Positions 25,115 to 32,478 are shown, numbered from the stretch's first letter. The stretch is 37,146 bases of DNA from Micromonospora sp. 15K316 (GCF_004348525.1 NZ_SMKG01000036.1:1-37146), one strand, 5' to 3'. Translations and numbers: made by a program. Notes: generated by a model from the letters alone, not told the origin.

Positions 25115-26434
25115 ATGCCAGCCGACGAACGGGCACGCGCCGGACGGGCCGGCTCCGGAAGCCGTGACGGTGCGGCGGCGAAGGGCGGAACGGCACGCGG
25201 CACCCGCGCCGTCCACGCGGCGCTGCCGCCTCCGCTGCGGGACGCGGTGGACGAGTTCGCCGACCACCAGGCGACGGTTCGCAACCGCTCCGCGCACACC
25301 GTGCGGGCGTACGTCACCGACGTGGTCTCGCTCCTCGACCACGCCGCCCGGATGGGTTGCGGTGACGTCTCGGCCGTGGATCTGGCCGTGCTGCGCAGCT
25401 GGTTGGCGCGGCTGCGGACGACGGGGGCCGCGCGCAGCTCGCTGGCCCGGCGGGCGGCTTCGGCCCGGGTGTTCAGTGCGTGGGCGCACCGCCGCGGTCT
25501 GCTGCCGTCCGATGTGGGTGCGCTGCTGGCCAGCCCGCGCGCCCATCGGGAGCTGCCCGGGGTGCTCCGCGCCGACCAGGCGGCCGCGCTGGTCGAGGCC
25601 CCCTACCGGTTCGTCGGCGGCGGGGCGCCGCTCGGTCGCCGACCGTCGACCGGCGGCGCGCCGCAGGCCGACGAAGCCCCCGCGGCGACCGGTTCATCCG
25701 GGTCCGCCGACGTCGGTGCCGGCCGCACCGGGGCGGACGCCGACGACGGTGCCGGCCCCACCGAGCAGGCCGACGCCGCCGGTTGCGGCCGCACCGAGAA
25801 GGGCGACGCCGACGGTGCCGGCCCCACCGAGAAGGGCGACGCCGCGGGCGGGACCGGTGGGGCCGAGCCCGCCGAGGGCGGCTCCGGCGGTGGCCGCCCG
25901 GGCTCGGCGGCCGTCGACGACGCCGGTGATCCGGTGCTGTTGCGGGACCGGGCGCTGTTGGAACTGCTCTACGCCACGGGCGTACGGGTCAGTGAGGCGT
26001 GCGGGCTGAACGTCGCCGACGTCGACCACGCGCGCCGGGTGATCCGGGTGCTCGGCAAGGGCGGCCGGGAGCGCATCGTGCCGTACGGGGTGCCGGCCCA
26101 GCGCGCGCTCGACGAGTGGGTACGGCACGGCCGTCCGACGCTTGCCACACCGCGCTCGGCGGATGCGCTCTTCGTCGGCGCGCGCGGCGGCCGGCTCAAC
26201 CCGACGACCGCCCGCCGGATCGTCGGTGGCTACGCGACGGCGGCCGGCCTCCCCCGGACCAGCCCGCACGGGCTGCGCCACTCGGCCGCCACCCACCTGC
26301 TCGAGGGCGGCGCGGACCTGCGCGCCGTACAGGAGCTGCTCGGCCACTCCTCGTTGGCCAGCACCCAGATCTACACACACGTCTCGGTGGAGCGGCTGCG
26401 CTCCGCGTACCGGCAGGCGCACCCCCGCGCCTGA
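25115..26434 (+). CDS. xerC: Tyrosine recombinase XerC-like with a repeat-containing interdomain insert
   Basis: XerC with XerD resolves chromosome dimers at dif. This protein has 439 residues against about 300 for the family. After a 30-residue leader comes the core-binding domain (LRDAVDEFADHQATVRNRSA to LPGVLRADQAAALVEAPYRF). An insert of roughly 95 residues (about 165-260), rich in Gly, Ala, Asp and Thr, contains 11-residue tandem repeats. The catalytic domain follows with Arg in ATGVRVSEACGL, Lys in GKGGRERIVPY, HxxR in PHGLRHSAATHLLEGG, His in ELLGHSSLASTQIYTHV and the nucleophile Tyr in the same segment, so all six residues are present. The start fits a leaderless -10 box. The dprA-xerC order supports the xerC assignment over an integrase. 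Confidence 0.9.
   Translation: MPADERARAGRAGSGSRDGAAAKGGTARGTRAVHAALPPPLRDAVDEFADHQATVRNRSAHTVRAYVTDVVSLLDHAARMGCGDVSAVDLAVLRSWLARLRTTGAARSSLARRAASARVFSAWAHRRGLLPSDVGALLASPRAHRELPGVLRADQAAALVEAPYRFVGGGAPLGRRPSTGGAPQADEAPAATGSSGSADVGAGRTGADADDGAGPTEQADAAGCGRTEKGDADGAGPTEKGDAAGGTGGAEPAEGGSGGGRPGSAAVDDAGDPVLLRDRALLELLYATGVRVSEACGLNVADVDHARRVIRVLGKGGRERIVPYGVPAQRALDEWVRHGRPTLATPRSADALFVGARGGRLNPTTARRIVGGYATAAGLPRTSPHGLRHSAATHLLEGGADLRAVQELLGHSSLASTQIYTHVSVERLRSAYRQAHPRA
25706..25870 (+). repeat. 33-bp tandem repeat inside xerC
   Basis: Five 33-bp units start at 25706, 25739, 25772, 25805 and 25838. They encode ADVGAGRTGAD, ADDGAGPTEQA, DAAGCGRTEKG, DADGAGPTEKG and a degenerate DAAGGTGGAEP. Units 2 and 4 share nearly identical DNA, as do the ends of units 3 and 4, suggesting recent expansion. 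Confidence 0.85.
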
Positions 26435-28353
26435 CCGATCGCCGCCGTCGATGATCGACCCGCCGTTACGATCACCGGGTGAGCGTCCCGCAGCCACCGG
26501 AGCCGATTCCGGGCGCCCGCCTGCTCTTCTCCCTGGACCCGGCGGTCAGTCACCTCAACCACGGCTCGTTCGGCGCGGTACCGATCGTCGTGCAGCGCGC
26601 CCAACAGCGGCTGCGCGACGAGATGGAGGCGAACCCGCTGCGCTTCTTCACCCAGGGCCTCGCCGATCGGGTCGCGCACGCTCGTCGGCACCTGGCCACC
26701 TTCCTCGGCGCGGACCCCGACGGCACGGCGCTGGTCAGCAACGCCACCACCGGCGTCGCCGTGGTGCTCCAGTCGCTCGGGCTGCGTCCCGGTGACGAGA
26801 TCCTGAGCACCGATCACGGGTACGGTGCGGTCACCCTCTCCATCGAGCGGGAGTGCCGGCGCACCGGGGCGGTGAGCCGGGTGGTGCCGGTTCCGCTGGC
26901 CGCGACGAACGAGGAGGTCGTCCAGGCGGTGCGGGACGCCCTGCGCCCCGGTCGGACCCGGCTGCTCGTCGTCGATCAGCTCACCTCGGCGACGGCCCGG
27001 CTCTTCCCGGCCGCCGCCGTCGTCGCGGTCGCGCACGAGCAGGGGGTGCCGGTCCTGGTGGACGCGGCACACGTGCCCGGGATGCTGCCCACGACCGTGG
27101 CGAGCGTCGGCGCCGACTTCTGGGTGGGCAACCTGCACAAGTGGGCGTACGCCCCGCGCGGCACCGCCGTACTGGTCGTGGCGCCGCCGTGGCGGGAGCG
27201 GATCGAGCCGCTGGTGGTCTCCTGGGAGCAGGAGGCCGGGTTCCCCGCCCGGCTGGAGTGGCAGGCGACCCAGGACTACACCTCGTGGCTGGCCGCCCCG
27301 GTGGGCGCGTTCGCGCTGCGCAGCCTCGGCGTCGACCGGGTACGTGCGCACAACGCGCGGCTGGCCCGCTACGGCCAGCGGGTGGTCGGAGACGCGCTCG
27401 GGGTGGCGCCGGAGCTGCTGCCGGAGCCCGGCGGACCCGAGGTCGCCATGCGACTCATCCCGCTGCCGCCGGCCCTCGCCACGACCGTCGAGGCGGCGCG
27501 GGCGTTGCAGCAGCACATCGCCGAACGGCTCGCCACCGAGGTGGCGGTGATGTCCTGGAACGGCCGGGGCTGGCTGCGCCTCTGCGGGCAGGTCTACAAC
27601 TCGGCCGACGAGTACGAGCGCCTGGCCGTTCGGCTGCCGCCGCTGCTGACTCGGTACTGAGCCGGCCGCGCCGTCGGGATGCGCGGCGCTCCCGTTCGGG
27701 GAACCGTCGAGGGGAAGCAACCGGACCGGCCCGAGACCGAGCAGCGCGAGCGGGTCGAGGTACTCCGCACCGCGACGCAGCCCCCAGTGCAGGCAGGCCA
27801 CCGCCGGGCAGCCCGGGTGACCGGATTCCAGGACGCCGAGCGGCGCCCCGGCGGACACCGGTTCGCCGGGAGCGACCGCCGGCCGTACCGGCTCGTAGGT
27901 GGTCCGCAACCCGTCGGCGTGCCCGACGGTGACCACCGGCCGCCCGGCCACCATCCCGGCGAAGAGCACGATGCCCGGCCCGGCGGCCCGCACCGGCGAG
28001 CCCGCCGCGACCGCCAGGTCGACGCCCCGGTGCCCGGGCAGCCAGGGTCGCGGTGGGGGGTCGAAGCGGCGCACCGGCCGGGGTGGCCCGTCGACCGGCC
28101 ACCGGAACCCACCCGCTCCGGCGGCGGCCCGGCCGGCCACGGCGGCGTGGGCCGGCGGGTGAGCGCCGTCACGGGACGGGGCCGCCGCGGCAGACGGCGT
28201 GGTCAGAAGCAGAAGGAGCGCGACGCAGAGCGGCAGCGGCAGCCGACGCCACCCGGTCGCGCGGCCCGGCAGCGGCGCACGGCGGCGCGCCGGAGGGCGG
28301 GGCAGGGCGGTACGGCGGGACGTGACGGTACGGGCCGGTGGAGGCGGTCGCAT
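26371..28353 (-). CDS. M23-family peptidase-like secreted protein with run-on 3' end
   Basis: The confident part is about 27,680-28,353. It starts MRPPPPARTVTS, has a basic, Arg-rich N-region, a signal-peptide core PLPLCVALLLLLTTPSAAAA, then an M23/LytM-like domain: FRWPVDGPPRPVRRFDPP, LPGHRGVDLAVAAGSPV (HxxxD zinc ligands), VVTVGHADGLRTTYEPV and CLHWGLRRGAEYLDPL. The usual HxH is CLH here, so the first of these His is missing. M23 proteins cut or bind cell-wall peptides. After RLLPLDG, where relatives would normally end, no in-frame stop occurs until a TAG at 26371, so the formal frame runs antisense through the whole aminotransferase gene (about 660 residues). A lost stop or a frameshift is likely; the real 3' end is uncertain. 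Confidence 0.6.
   Translation of the reverse strand: MRPPPPARTVTSRRTALPRPPARRRAPLPGRATGWRRLPLPLCVALLLLLTTPSAAAAPSRDGAHPPAHAAVAGRAAAGAGGFRWPVDGPPRPVRRFDPPPRPWLPGHRGVDLAVAAGSPVRAAGPGIVLFAGMVAGRPVVTVGHADGLRTTYEPVRPAVAPGEPVSAGAPLGVLESGHPGCPAVACLHWGLRRGAEYLDPLALLGLGPVRLLPLDGSPNGSAAHPDGAAGSVPSQQRRQPNGQALVLVGRVVDLPAEAQPAPAVPGHHRHLGGEPFGDVLLQRPRRLDGRGEGRRQRDESHGDLGSAGLRQQLRRHPERVSDHPLAVAGQPRVVRTYPVDAEAAQRERAHRGGQPRGVVLGRLPLQPGGEPGLLLPGDHQRLDPLPPRRRHDQYGGAARGVRPLVQVAHPEVGADARHGRGQHPGHVCRVHQDRHPLLVRDRDDGGGREEPGRRRGELIDDEQPGPTGAQGVPHRLDDLLVRRGQRNRHHPAHRPGAPALPLDGEGDRTVPVIGAQDLVTGTQPERLEHHGDAGGGVADQRRAVGVRAEEGGQVPTSVRDPIGEALGEEAQRVRLHLVAQPLLGALHDDRYRAERAVVEVTDRRVQGEEQAGARNRLRWLRDAHPVIVTAGRSSTAAIGQARGCACRYAERSRSTETCV
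26467..26472 (+). promoter_or_regulatory. Leaderless-type -10 box of the aminotransferase gene
   Basis: TACGAT ends 6 nt before the GTG at 26479 and no ribosome-binding site is present. It fits the TANNNT leaderless pattern seen for several genes in this window. Confidence 0.45.
26479..27660 (+). CDS. Class V PLP-dependent aminotransferase (isopenicillin-N-epimerase-like)
   Basis: The product has 393 residues of the fold-type I, class V aminotransferase family. Visible landmarks are HLNHGSFGAVPIVVQRAQQR at the N-terminus, VSNATTGVAVVLQSLGLRPG (cofactor phosphate region), LLVVDQLTSATARLFPAAAV, VLVDAAHVPGM with the cofactor-binding Asp, and the Schiff-base Lys in NLHKWAYAPRGTAVLVV (about residue 221). 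This subfamily includes isopenicillin N epimerase, cysteine desulfurase-like lyases and EgtE (hercynylcysteine sulfoxide lyase). No beta-lactam or ergothioneine genes are near, so the substrate is unknown. The GTG start is probably leaderless. The gene is convergent with the M23-type gene, whose frame runs antisense through all of it. Confidence 0.88.
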   Translation: MSVPQPPEPIPGARLLFSLDPAVSHLNHGSFGAVPIVVQRAQQRLRDEMEANPLRFFTQGLADRVAHARRHLATFLGADPDGTALVSNATTGVAVVLQSLGLRPGDEILSTDHGYGAVTLSIERECRRTGAVSRVVPVPLAATNEEVVQAVRDALRPGRTRLLVVDQLTSATARLFPAAAVVAVAHEQGVPVLVDAAHVPGMLPTTVASVGADFWVGNLHKWAYAPRGTAVLVVAPPWRERIEPLVVSWEQEAGFPARLEWQATQDYTSWLAAPVGAFALRSLGVDRVRAHNARLARYGQRVVGDALGVAPELLPEPGGPEVAMRLIPLPPALATTVEAARALQQHIAERLATEVAVMSWNGRGWLRLCGQVYNSADEYERLAVRLPPLLTRY

Positions 28354-28404
28354 GACCCGCAGCGTGCCCCGCGCCGACCGGGCACGCCACCGCGCCGGTC
28401 TCCC

Positions 28405-28433
28405 CTGTGGACAGGCGGGCGCGCTGTGGACAG
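28405..28433. promoter_or_regulatory. Two direct CTGTGGACAG motifs
   Basis: CTGTGGACAG occurs at 28405-28414 and again at 28424-28433, 19 bp apart, in the gap between the divergent M23-type and sulfite-oxidase-like genes. Each contains a one-mismatch complement of the DnaA box TTGTCCACA. The copies could bind DnaA or another regulator; no replication-origin context is present. Confidence 0.4.
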
Positions 28434-28563
28434 GCCCCGTCGACCTGGTTGATGTGCTATGCGTCACCCACCTCCGGACCCGGGGGCGCGCAGGGCGACG
28501 GGAACCGGAGCGTCATCCCCGGCGAGCGCGAGGGCGTGGGTGCTGGGCCCCGGCGATCCGGCC

Positions 28564-28569
28564 TAAGCT
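28564..28569 (+). promoter_or_regulatory. Candidate -10 box of the sulfite-oxidase-like gene
   Basis: TAAGCT fits TANNNT and would start transcription near 28576, giving a leader of about 40 nt that holds the GGGAG ribosome-binding site. No clear -35 element is seen. Confidence 0.35.
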
Positions 28570-28615
28570 GGGGCGGCACGGTGGAGCAGCCGCCGTGGGG
28601 GACGGGAGTATCACC

Positions 28616-29746
28616 ATGACCACGGTCGACAACCTGGACCTGCCGGCCGCTGCCCAGGTCAGCGGGCCCTCCCGACTGGCCGAGCGCGGGGAGGGGATCA
28701 GCGCCGAGGAGCTGCAGCTGGCCGCCCGCAACCACGGCATCCCGCTGGAGGCGCTGCGCTACGACGTCACCCCGGCCGGGCTGCACTACCTGCTGATCCA
28801 CTACGACATCCCGGAGCTTGACCCGGCGACGCACGCGCTCACCGTCGACGGCGTGGTGGACCAGCCGCTGACCCTCACCCTGGCCGAGCTGCGCGAGCGC
28901 CCCCGGGTCACCCAGCGGGTCACCCTCGAGTGCGCCGGTAACGGCCGCGCGCTGCTCGATCCCCGGCCGGTCAGCCAGCCCTGGCTGGTGGAGGCGGTCG
29001 GGAACGCGGAGTGGACCGGTACGCCGCTGGCGCCGTTGCTGCGCGAGGCGGGGGTCTCCGCCGACGCGGTCGACGTGGTCTTCACCGGCGCCGACCACGG
29101 TATCGAGCGCGGGGTGGAGCAGGACTACCAGCGGGCCCTGCCGGTCGCGGACGCGCTGCGCGAGGAGGTGCTGCTGGCGTACGAGATGAACGGCGCTCCC
29201 CTGCTGCCGCAGCACGGCGCCCCGCTGCGGTTGATCGTGCCGGGCTGGTACGGGATGGCGCACGTCAAGTGGCTCCGCTCGGTCAGCGTGCTGACCGAGA
29301 CGTTCCAGGGTTACCAGAACGCGCAGGCGTACCGGCTGCGGCAGGACCCGGACGACCCGGGCGTGCCGGTGACCCGGATCGAGCCGCGTGCCCTGGTCCG
29401 CCCGCCCGGTTTTCCCGACTTCATGTCGCGCGCCCGGGTGCTCCGGCCAGGACCGTGCACGCTGGACGGTCGGGCCTGGTCGGGACACGCGCCAGTGGTG
29501 TCGGTCGAGGTGACGACCGACGGCGGCGCGACCTGGGCACCGGCCACTCTGGACGAGCCGAGCGGCGGCGACTTCGCTTGGCGGCGCTGGCGCTACGAGT
29601 GGTCGCCGCAGCCGGGACGCTACGTCCTCAGTGCGCGGGCCACGGACGCCTCGGGGCGGACCCAGCCGGTGGAGCAGCCGTGGAACCGGGGTGGTTTCGC
29701 CAACAACATGGTGCAGAGCGTCGTGGTGGCGGTGGTTCCGGAGTAG
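28616..29746 (+). CDS. Sulfite-oxidase-like molybdopterin oxidoreductase
   Basis: The product has 376 residues of the sulfite oxidase family. The molybdopterin domain includes LHYLLIHYDIPELDPATHAL, LTLAELRERPRVTQRVTLECAGNGR with the molybdenum-ligating Cys near residue 105, LLAYEMNGAPLLPQHGAPLR and IVPGWYGMAHVKWLRSVSV. A C-terminal Ig-like dimerisation domain follows (VEVTTDGGATWAPATLDEPS, FAWRRWRYEW). There is no haem domain and no recognisable Tat signal, so it appears cytoplasmic. It may oxidise sulfite or a related compound; cofactor genes are not nearby. GGGAG lies 8-9 nt before the ATG. Confidence 0.92.
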   Translation: MTTVDNLDLPAAAQVSGPSRLAERGEGISAEELQLAARNHGIPLEALRYDVTPAGLHYLLIHYDIPELDPATHALTVDGVVDQPLTLTLAELRERPRVTQRVTLECAGNGRALLDPRPVSQPWLVEAVGNAEWTGTPLAPLLREAGVSADAVDVVFTGADHGIERGVEQDYQRALPVADALREEVLLAYEMNGAPLLPQHGAPLRLIVPGWYGMAHVKWLRSVSVLTETFQGYQNAQAYRLRQDPDDPGVPVTRIEPRALVRPPGFPDFMSRARVLRPGPCTLDGRAWSGHAPVVSVEVTTDGGATWAPATLDEPSGGDFAWRRWRYEWSPQPGRYVLSARATDASGRTQPVEQPWNRGGFANNMVQSVVVAVVPE

Positions 29747-29926
29747 TCGTTCGCCGGGCGGGCGGGGTCTTCCGCCGAGCGATGCCGGCGGAGCGGTGAC
29801 GCCGGCCGAGCGGTGCCGGCGAAGCGGCGGTACCGGCCGCGAGGGTTCGGAGCCGGAATGGTCCGGCGGCGGGTGGGGATCCCGGCGCTCGGTGGCCGGC
29901 GGCGAGCGCCGGTCGGGGCGTACCGG
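29747..29926. other. Intergenic region between convergent genes with degenerate short repeats
   Basis: Between the sulfite-oxidase-like and DUF2469 genes there are three or four imperfect copies of a GCCGGCSGAGCGGTG-like unit at about 29790-29835. No clear long terminator hairpin is visible, but the G/C-rich units can pair among themselves. Confidence 0.4.
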
Positions 29927-30250
29927 TCAGCCGCCGAAGCCGGAGTCGGCGGGCAGCGAGATGTCGGGCTTCTCCAGCTCCTCGACGTTGACGTCCTTGA
30001 ACGTCATGACCCGGACGTTCTTCACGAACCGGGCGGGACGGTACATGTCCCACACCCAGGCGTCATGCATCTCGACCTCGAAGTAGACCTCGCCGTCGGA
30101 GTTACGCACGTGCAGGTCGACCTGGTTCGCCAGGTAGAAGCGGCGCTCGGTCTCCACGACGTAGGAGAACTGGCGGACGATGTCGCGGTACTCCCGGTAG
30201 AGCTGCAGCTCCATCTCGGTCTCGTACTTCTCGAGATCTTCCGCGCTCAT
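29927..30250 (-). CDS. DUF2469-family conserved actinobacterial protein
   Basis: The product has 107 residues and closely fits the actinobacterial DUF2469 family: MSAEDLEKYETEMELQLYRE, YRDIVRQFSYVVETERRFYL, NQVDLHVRNSDGEVYFEVEM, HDAWVWDMYRPARFVKNVRV and MTFKDVNVEELEKPDISLP. It is a small soluble protein of unknown function, consistently found after rnhB (Rv2901c in M. tuberculosis as I recall). The ATG overlaps the rnhB TGA (ATGA), so translation is coupled. Confidence 0.93.
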   Translation of the reverse strand: MSAEDLEKYETEMELQLYREYRDIVRQFSYVVETERRFYLANQVDLHVRNSDGEVYFEVEMHDAWVWDMYRPARFVKNVRVMTFKDVNVEELEKPDISLPADSGFGG

Positions 30251-31221
30251 CGCTCTCCGCCTTCCATGACCACATCTTCCCCCACCGGCGCCGGCGGTCG
30301 AGGCCGCTCGCCCAACGCCACGCCGACGGTACTCCCTGCCGGGCAAGAGCGCTCCATCGGCTCGTCCGCGCCGTCGGCGGACACCACCGCCGCGGCTGCG
30401 GGGGGCACCCCCGGATCGTCACCGGGGCGCGCCCCCGGCGCCGCGCCGTGCCTCCCCTCGGCGTCGGCGAGGAACGCGCCGGATTCGTCGCCGAAGAGGG
30501 TCTCCGGGGCCTCGACCGCGCTCGCGCGCCGCCCGGCGGTCACCGGCCGCCGGGCCCGCGGCGGGCTCCCGTCCCGACCCGACACGCTCGCCACGTTCAC
30601 GTAGGAGAAGCGGTGCTCACGGCACGGGCCGTGCGCACGCAGCGCGGCGGTGTGCTCGGGCGTGATGTACCCCTTGTGCTCGGCGAAGCCGTACGCCGGG
30701 TACGTCCCGTCCAGCTCCACCATGATCCGGTCCCGGGTGACCTTCGCGAGGACGCTGGCCGCCGCCACGCACGCCGCCACCCGGTCGCCCTTCCAGACCG
30801 CCAGGCCGGGCACGTCGAGGCCGTCCACCCCGAACCCGTCGGTCAGCACGTACTCCGGCCGGGTGCCCAGCGACGCGAGCGCCCGACGCATCGCGGCGAG
30901 GTTGCAGACGTGCAGCCCTCGGGCGTCGACCTCCTCGGCCGGGATGATCACCACGGCGTACGCGAGTGCCCGGGCCACCACCTCGTCGTAGATCCGTTCC
31001 CGGCTCGCCGGGGTGAGCAGCTTGGAGTCGGCGAGACCCTCGATCTCGCCACGCCGCCCCTCCGGGAGGATCGCGGCGGCGGCGACCAGCGGGCCGGCAC
31101 ACGCGCCACGGCCGGCCTCGTCGGCTCCGGCCACGTACCGGAAGCCGCGCCGTTGCAGCGCCCGCTCCAGCGCGTAGAGCCCGGCCTCGCGGCGCACGAT
31201 CGTGCGCGGCGGGGTCAGCAC
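30247..31221 (-). CDS. rnhB: Ribonuclease HII with C-terminal extension
   Basis: RNase HII removes ribonucleotides from DNA. The 324-residue protein has the catalytic motifs GADEAGRGACAGPLVAAAAI (first Asp-Glu), EYVLTDGFGVDGLDVPG (Asp) and KVTRDRIMVELDGTYPAYGF (final Asp), then AEHKGYITPEHTAALRAHGP. The enzyme normally ends soon after this; here about 110 further residues (from FSYVNVASVSGRDG on) are Ala/Gly/Pro/Glu-rich and look disordered. The GTG start at 31221 overlaps the upstream NUDIX gene by 7 nt, and the stop overlaps the DUF2469 ATG, giving a tightly coupled NUDIX-rnhB-DUF2469 run. Confidence 0.93.
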   Translation of the reverse strand: MLTPPRTIVRREAGLYALERALQRRGFRYVAGADEAGRGACAGPLVAAAAILPEGRRGEIEGLADSKLLTPASRERIYDEVVARALAYAVVIIPAEEVDARGLHVCNLAAMRRALASLGTRPEYVLTDGFGVDGLDVPGLAVWKGDRVAACVAAASVLAKVTRDRIMVELDGTYPAYGFAEHKGYITPEHTAALRAHGPCREHRFSYVNVASVSGRDGSPPRARRPVTAGRRASAVEAPETLFGDESGAFLADAEGRHGAAPGARPGDDPGVPPAAAAVVSADGADEPMERSCPAGSTVGVALGERPRPPAPVGEDVVMEGGER

Positions 31222-31784
31222 GGCACACCGCCCGCGGGGTCCCCGGCCGGGTCGGCGGCGCGCGACCGCCCGGCCGGGGCGTTCGGGCCGGAGACCTTGT
31301 CCGGCACGGTCCCGCCCATCCGGCCGCCCGGCGCGGCCAGCGCGCGGGAGAGGATGGCCACCAGGTCCCTCGGGTGGTACACCTCGTCGCTCGCCGTCAG
31401 CTCGGCGGCCGACCACCAACGGTGCCCGGTGACGCTGGCCTGCTCGACGTCGTCGAAACCCGCGGTGTCCACCTCCCACGACGGCACCCGGACCAGGAAG
31501 AACTCCTGCTCCTGGCGGTACCAGACGCCGTCGAATGGGTACTCGATCGTCTCCCGCCAGACCGGCTCGCCCAGCTCGGCCGGGGTCAGCCGGAGCCCGG
31601 TCTCCTCGGCCAGCTCCCGCGCCGCGCCGGCGGCCGGGGCCTCGCCCGGGTCGAGCCCGCCACCCGGCGTGAACCAGTACCGGTGGTCGGGGCGGGCCGG
31701 ATCGAAGCCGGCGAAGAGCAGCACCCGGCCGTCCGCGTCGACCAACAGCACCCGGGCCGCGTGTCGAGGGGTGTAGACGGTCAC
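31215..31784 (-). CDS. NUDIX hydrolase
   Basis: The product has 189 residues. It has a complete Nudix box, GGGLDPGEAPAAGAARELAE followed by ETGL, matching GX5EX7REUXEEXGU, with RVLLVDADGRVLLFAGFDP before it. Such enzymes hydrolyse nucleoside diphosphate derivatives; the substrate cannot be told. The GTG at 31784 (VTVYTPRHAARV) was preferred over a longer reading from 31820; a CAGGCT sequence 6 nt upstream could be a leaderless-type -10 box. The C-terminus (from APGGRMGG) is low in complexity and overlaps the rnhB start. Confidence 0.9.
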   Translation of the reverse strand: MTVYTPRHAARVLLVDADGRVLLFAGFDPARPDHRYWFTPGGGLDPGEAPAAGAARELAEETGLRLTPAELGEPVWRETIEYPFDGVWYRQEQEFFLVRVPSWEVDTAGFDDVEQASVTGHRWWSAAELTASDEVYHPRDLVAILSRALAAPGGRMGGTVPDKVSGPNAPAGRSRAADPAGDPAGGVPC

Positions 31785-31832
31785 CGCCCCAGCCTGCCAG
31801 ACCGTTCGCCGATCGCCCACGCCCGCCCGGGG

Positions 31833-32465
31833 TCAGGAGTTCGGGATGCCGTCGTACTCCTTCGGCACACTCAACCACTTGGCCCGGTTGACCGGCCAGA
31901 AGATGGTGAAGGCCCGACCGACGACCTCGTCCTCGGCGATGGTCGCGGCGTCGATGTCCTGGCCGGACTGCTGCCAGTGCTCCAGCGAGTCGCCGGAGGC
32001 CGAGCGGTGGTCGCCCATCACCCAGAGCCGGCCCTTGGGCACCGTGATGTCGAACTCCTGGTCCGCGGGCCGGTCCTGCTGCCCGTTCGCGGAGAAGATG
32101 TAGGGCTCCACCAGTGGCTGACCGTTGATCACCAGGCGGTCCTCCGCGTCGCAGCAGACGACGTGGTCGCCGCCGACGCCGATGACCCGCTTAATGAAGT
32201 CCTCACCTTCCCGGCCGCTCCACTCGACCGGCGCCTTGAACACGACGATCTCGCCGCGGTGCGGCGACCGGAAGTCGTACACCAGCTTGTTGACCAGCAC
32301 CCGATCGTCGATCTGGAGGGTGTTCTCCATGGACTGGGAGGGGATGAAGAAGGTCTGCAGCACGAAGAAACGCACCAGCACCGCGACCAGGATCGCCACA
32401 CCCAGCAGAATCGGCAGCTCCTTCCAGAAGGAGCTGCGCGGCTTGTCGGTCTGCTCGTCAATCAC
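31833..32465 (-). CDS. lepB: Type I signal peptidase (second of a tandem pair)
   Basis: The product has 210 residues. A short cytoplasmic N-terminus precedes one membrane helix (LPILLGVAILVAVLVRFFVL), then the catalytic Ser in FFIPSQSMENTL (about residue 42), VLVNKLVYDFRSPHRGEIVVF, the catalytic Lys in EDFIKRVIGVGGDHV (about residue 89) and the conserved box WVMGDHRSASGDS. It removes signal peptides outside the membrane. The GTG start has no ribosome-binding site but a TAGGCT -10 box 7 nt upstream, formed partly by the stop of the preceding lepB gene, so it can be transcribed separately. It lies 10 nt after that gene. Confidence 0.95.
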   Translation of the reverse strand: MIDEQTDKPRSSFWKELPILLGVAILVAVLVRFFVLQTFFIPSQSMENTLQIDDRVLVNKLVYDFRSPHRGEIVVFKAPVEWSGREGEDFIKRVIGVGGDHVVCCDAEDRLVINGQPLVEPYIFSANGQQDRPADQEFDITVPKGRLWVMGDHRSASGDSLEHWQQSGQDIDAATIAEDEVVGRAFTIFWPVNRAKWLSVPKEYDGIPNS

Positions 32466-32472
32466 GCCAAGG

Positions 32473-32478
32473 AGCCTA
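32473..32478 (-). promoter_or_regulatory. Leaderless-type -10 box of the second lepB, overlapping the first lepB stop
   Basis: TAGGCT on the minus strand begins with the upstream gene's TAG stop and ends 7 nt before the GTG at 32465. The hexamer, spacing and stop overlap are the same as at the dprA-xerC junction. Confidence 0.5.

Noticed and set aside
25115..26434. Phage or genomic-island integrase
   Set aside because: The position after dprA and the core-gene neighbours fit chromosomal xerC; no tRNA, att repeat or phage genes are nearby.
26479..27660. Beta-lactam or ergothioneine biosynthesis gene
   Set aside because: The class V fold is shared by many enzymes and no companion biosynthetic genes are present, so only the family is called.
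21769..28433. Replication origin suggested by DnaA-box-like motifs
   Set aside because: Only a few imperfect boxes in two places, no dnaA/dnaN/gyrB genes and no AT-rich unwinding region.
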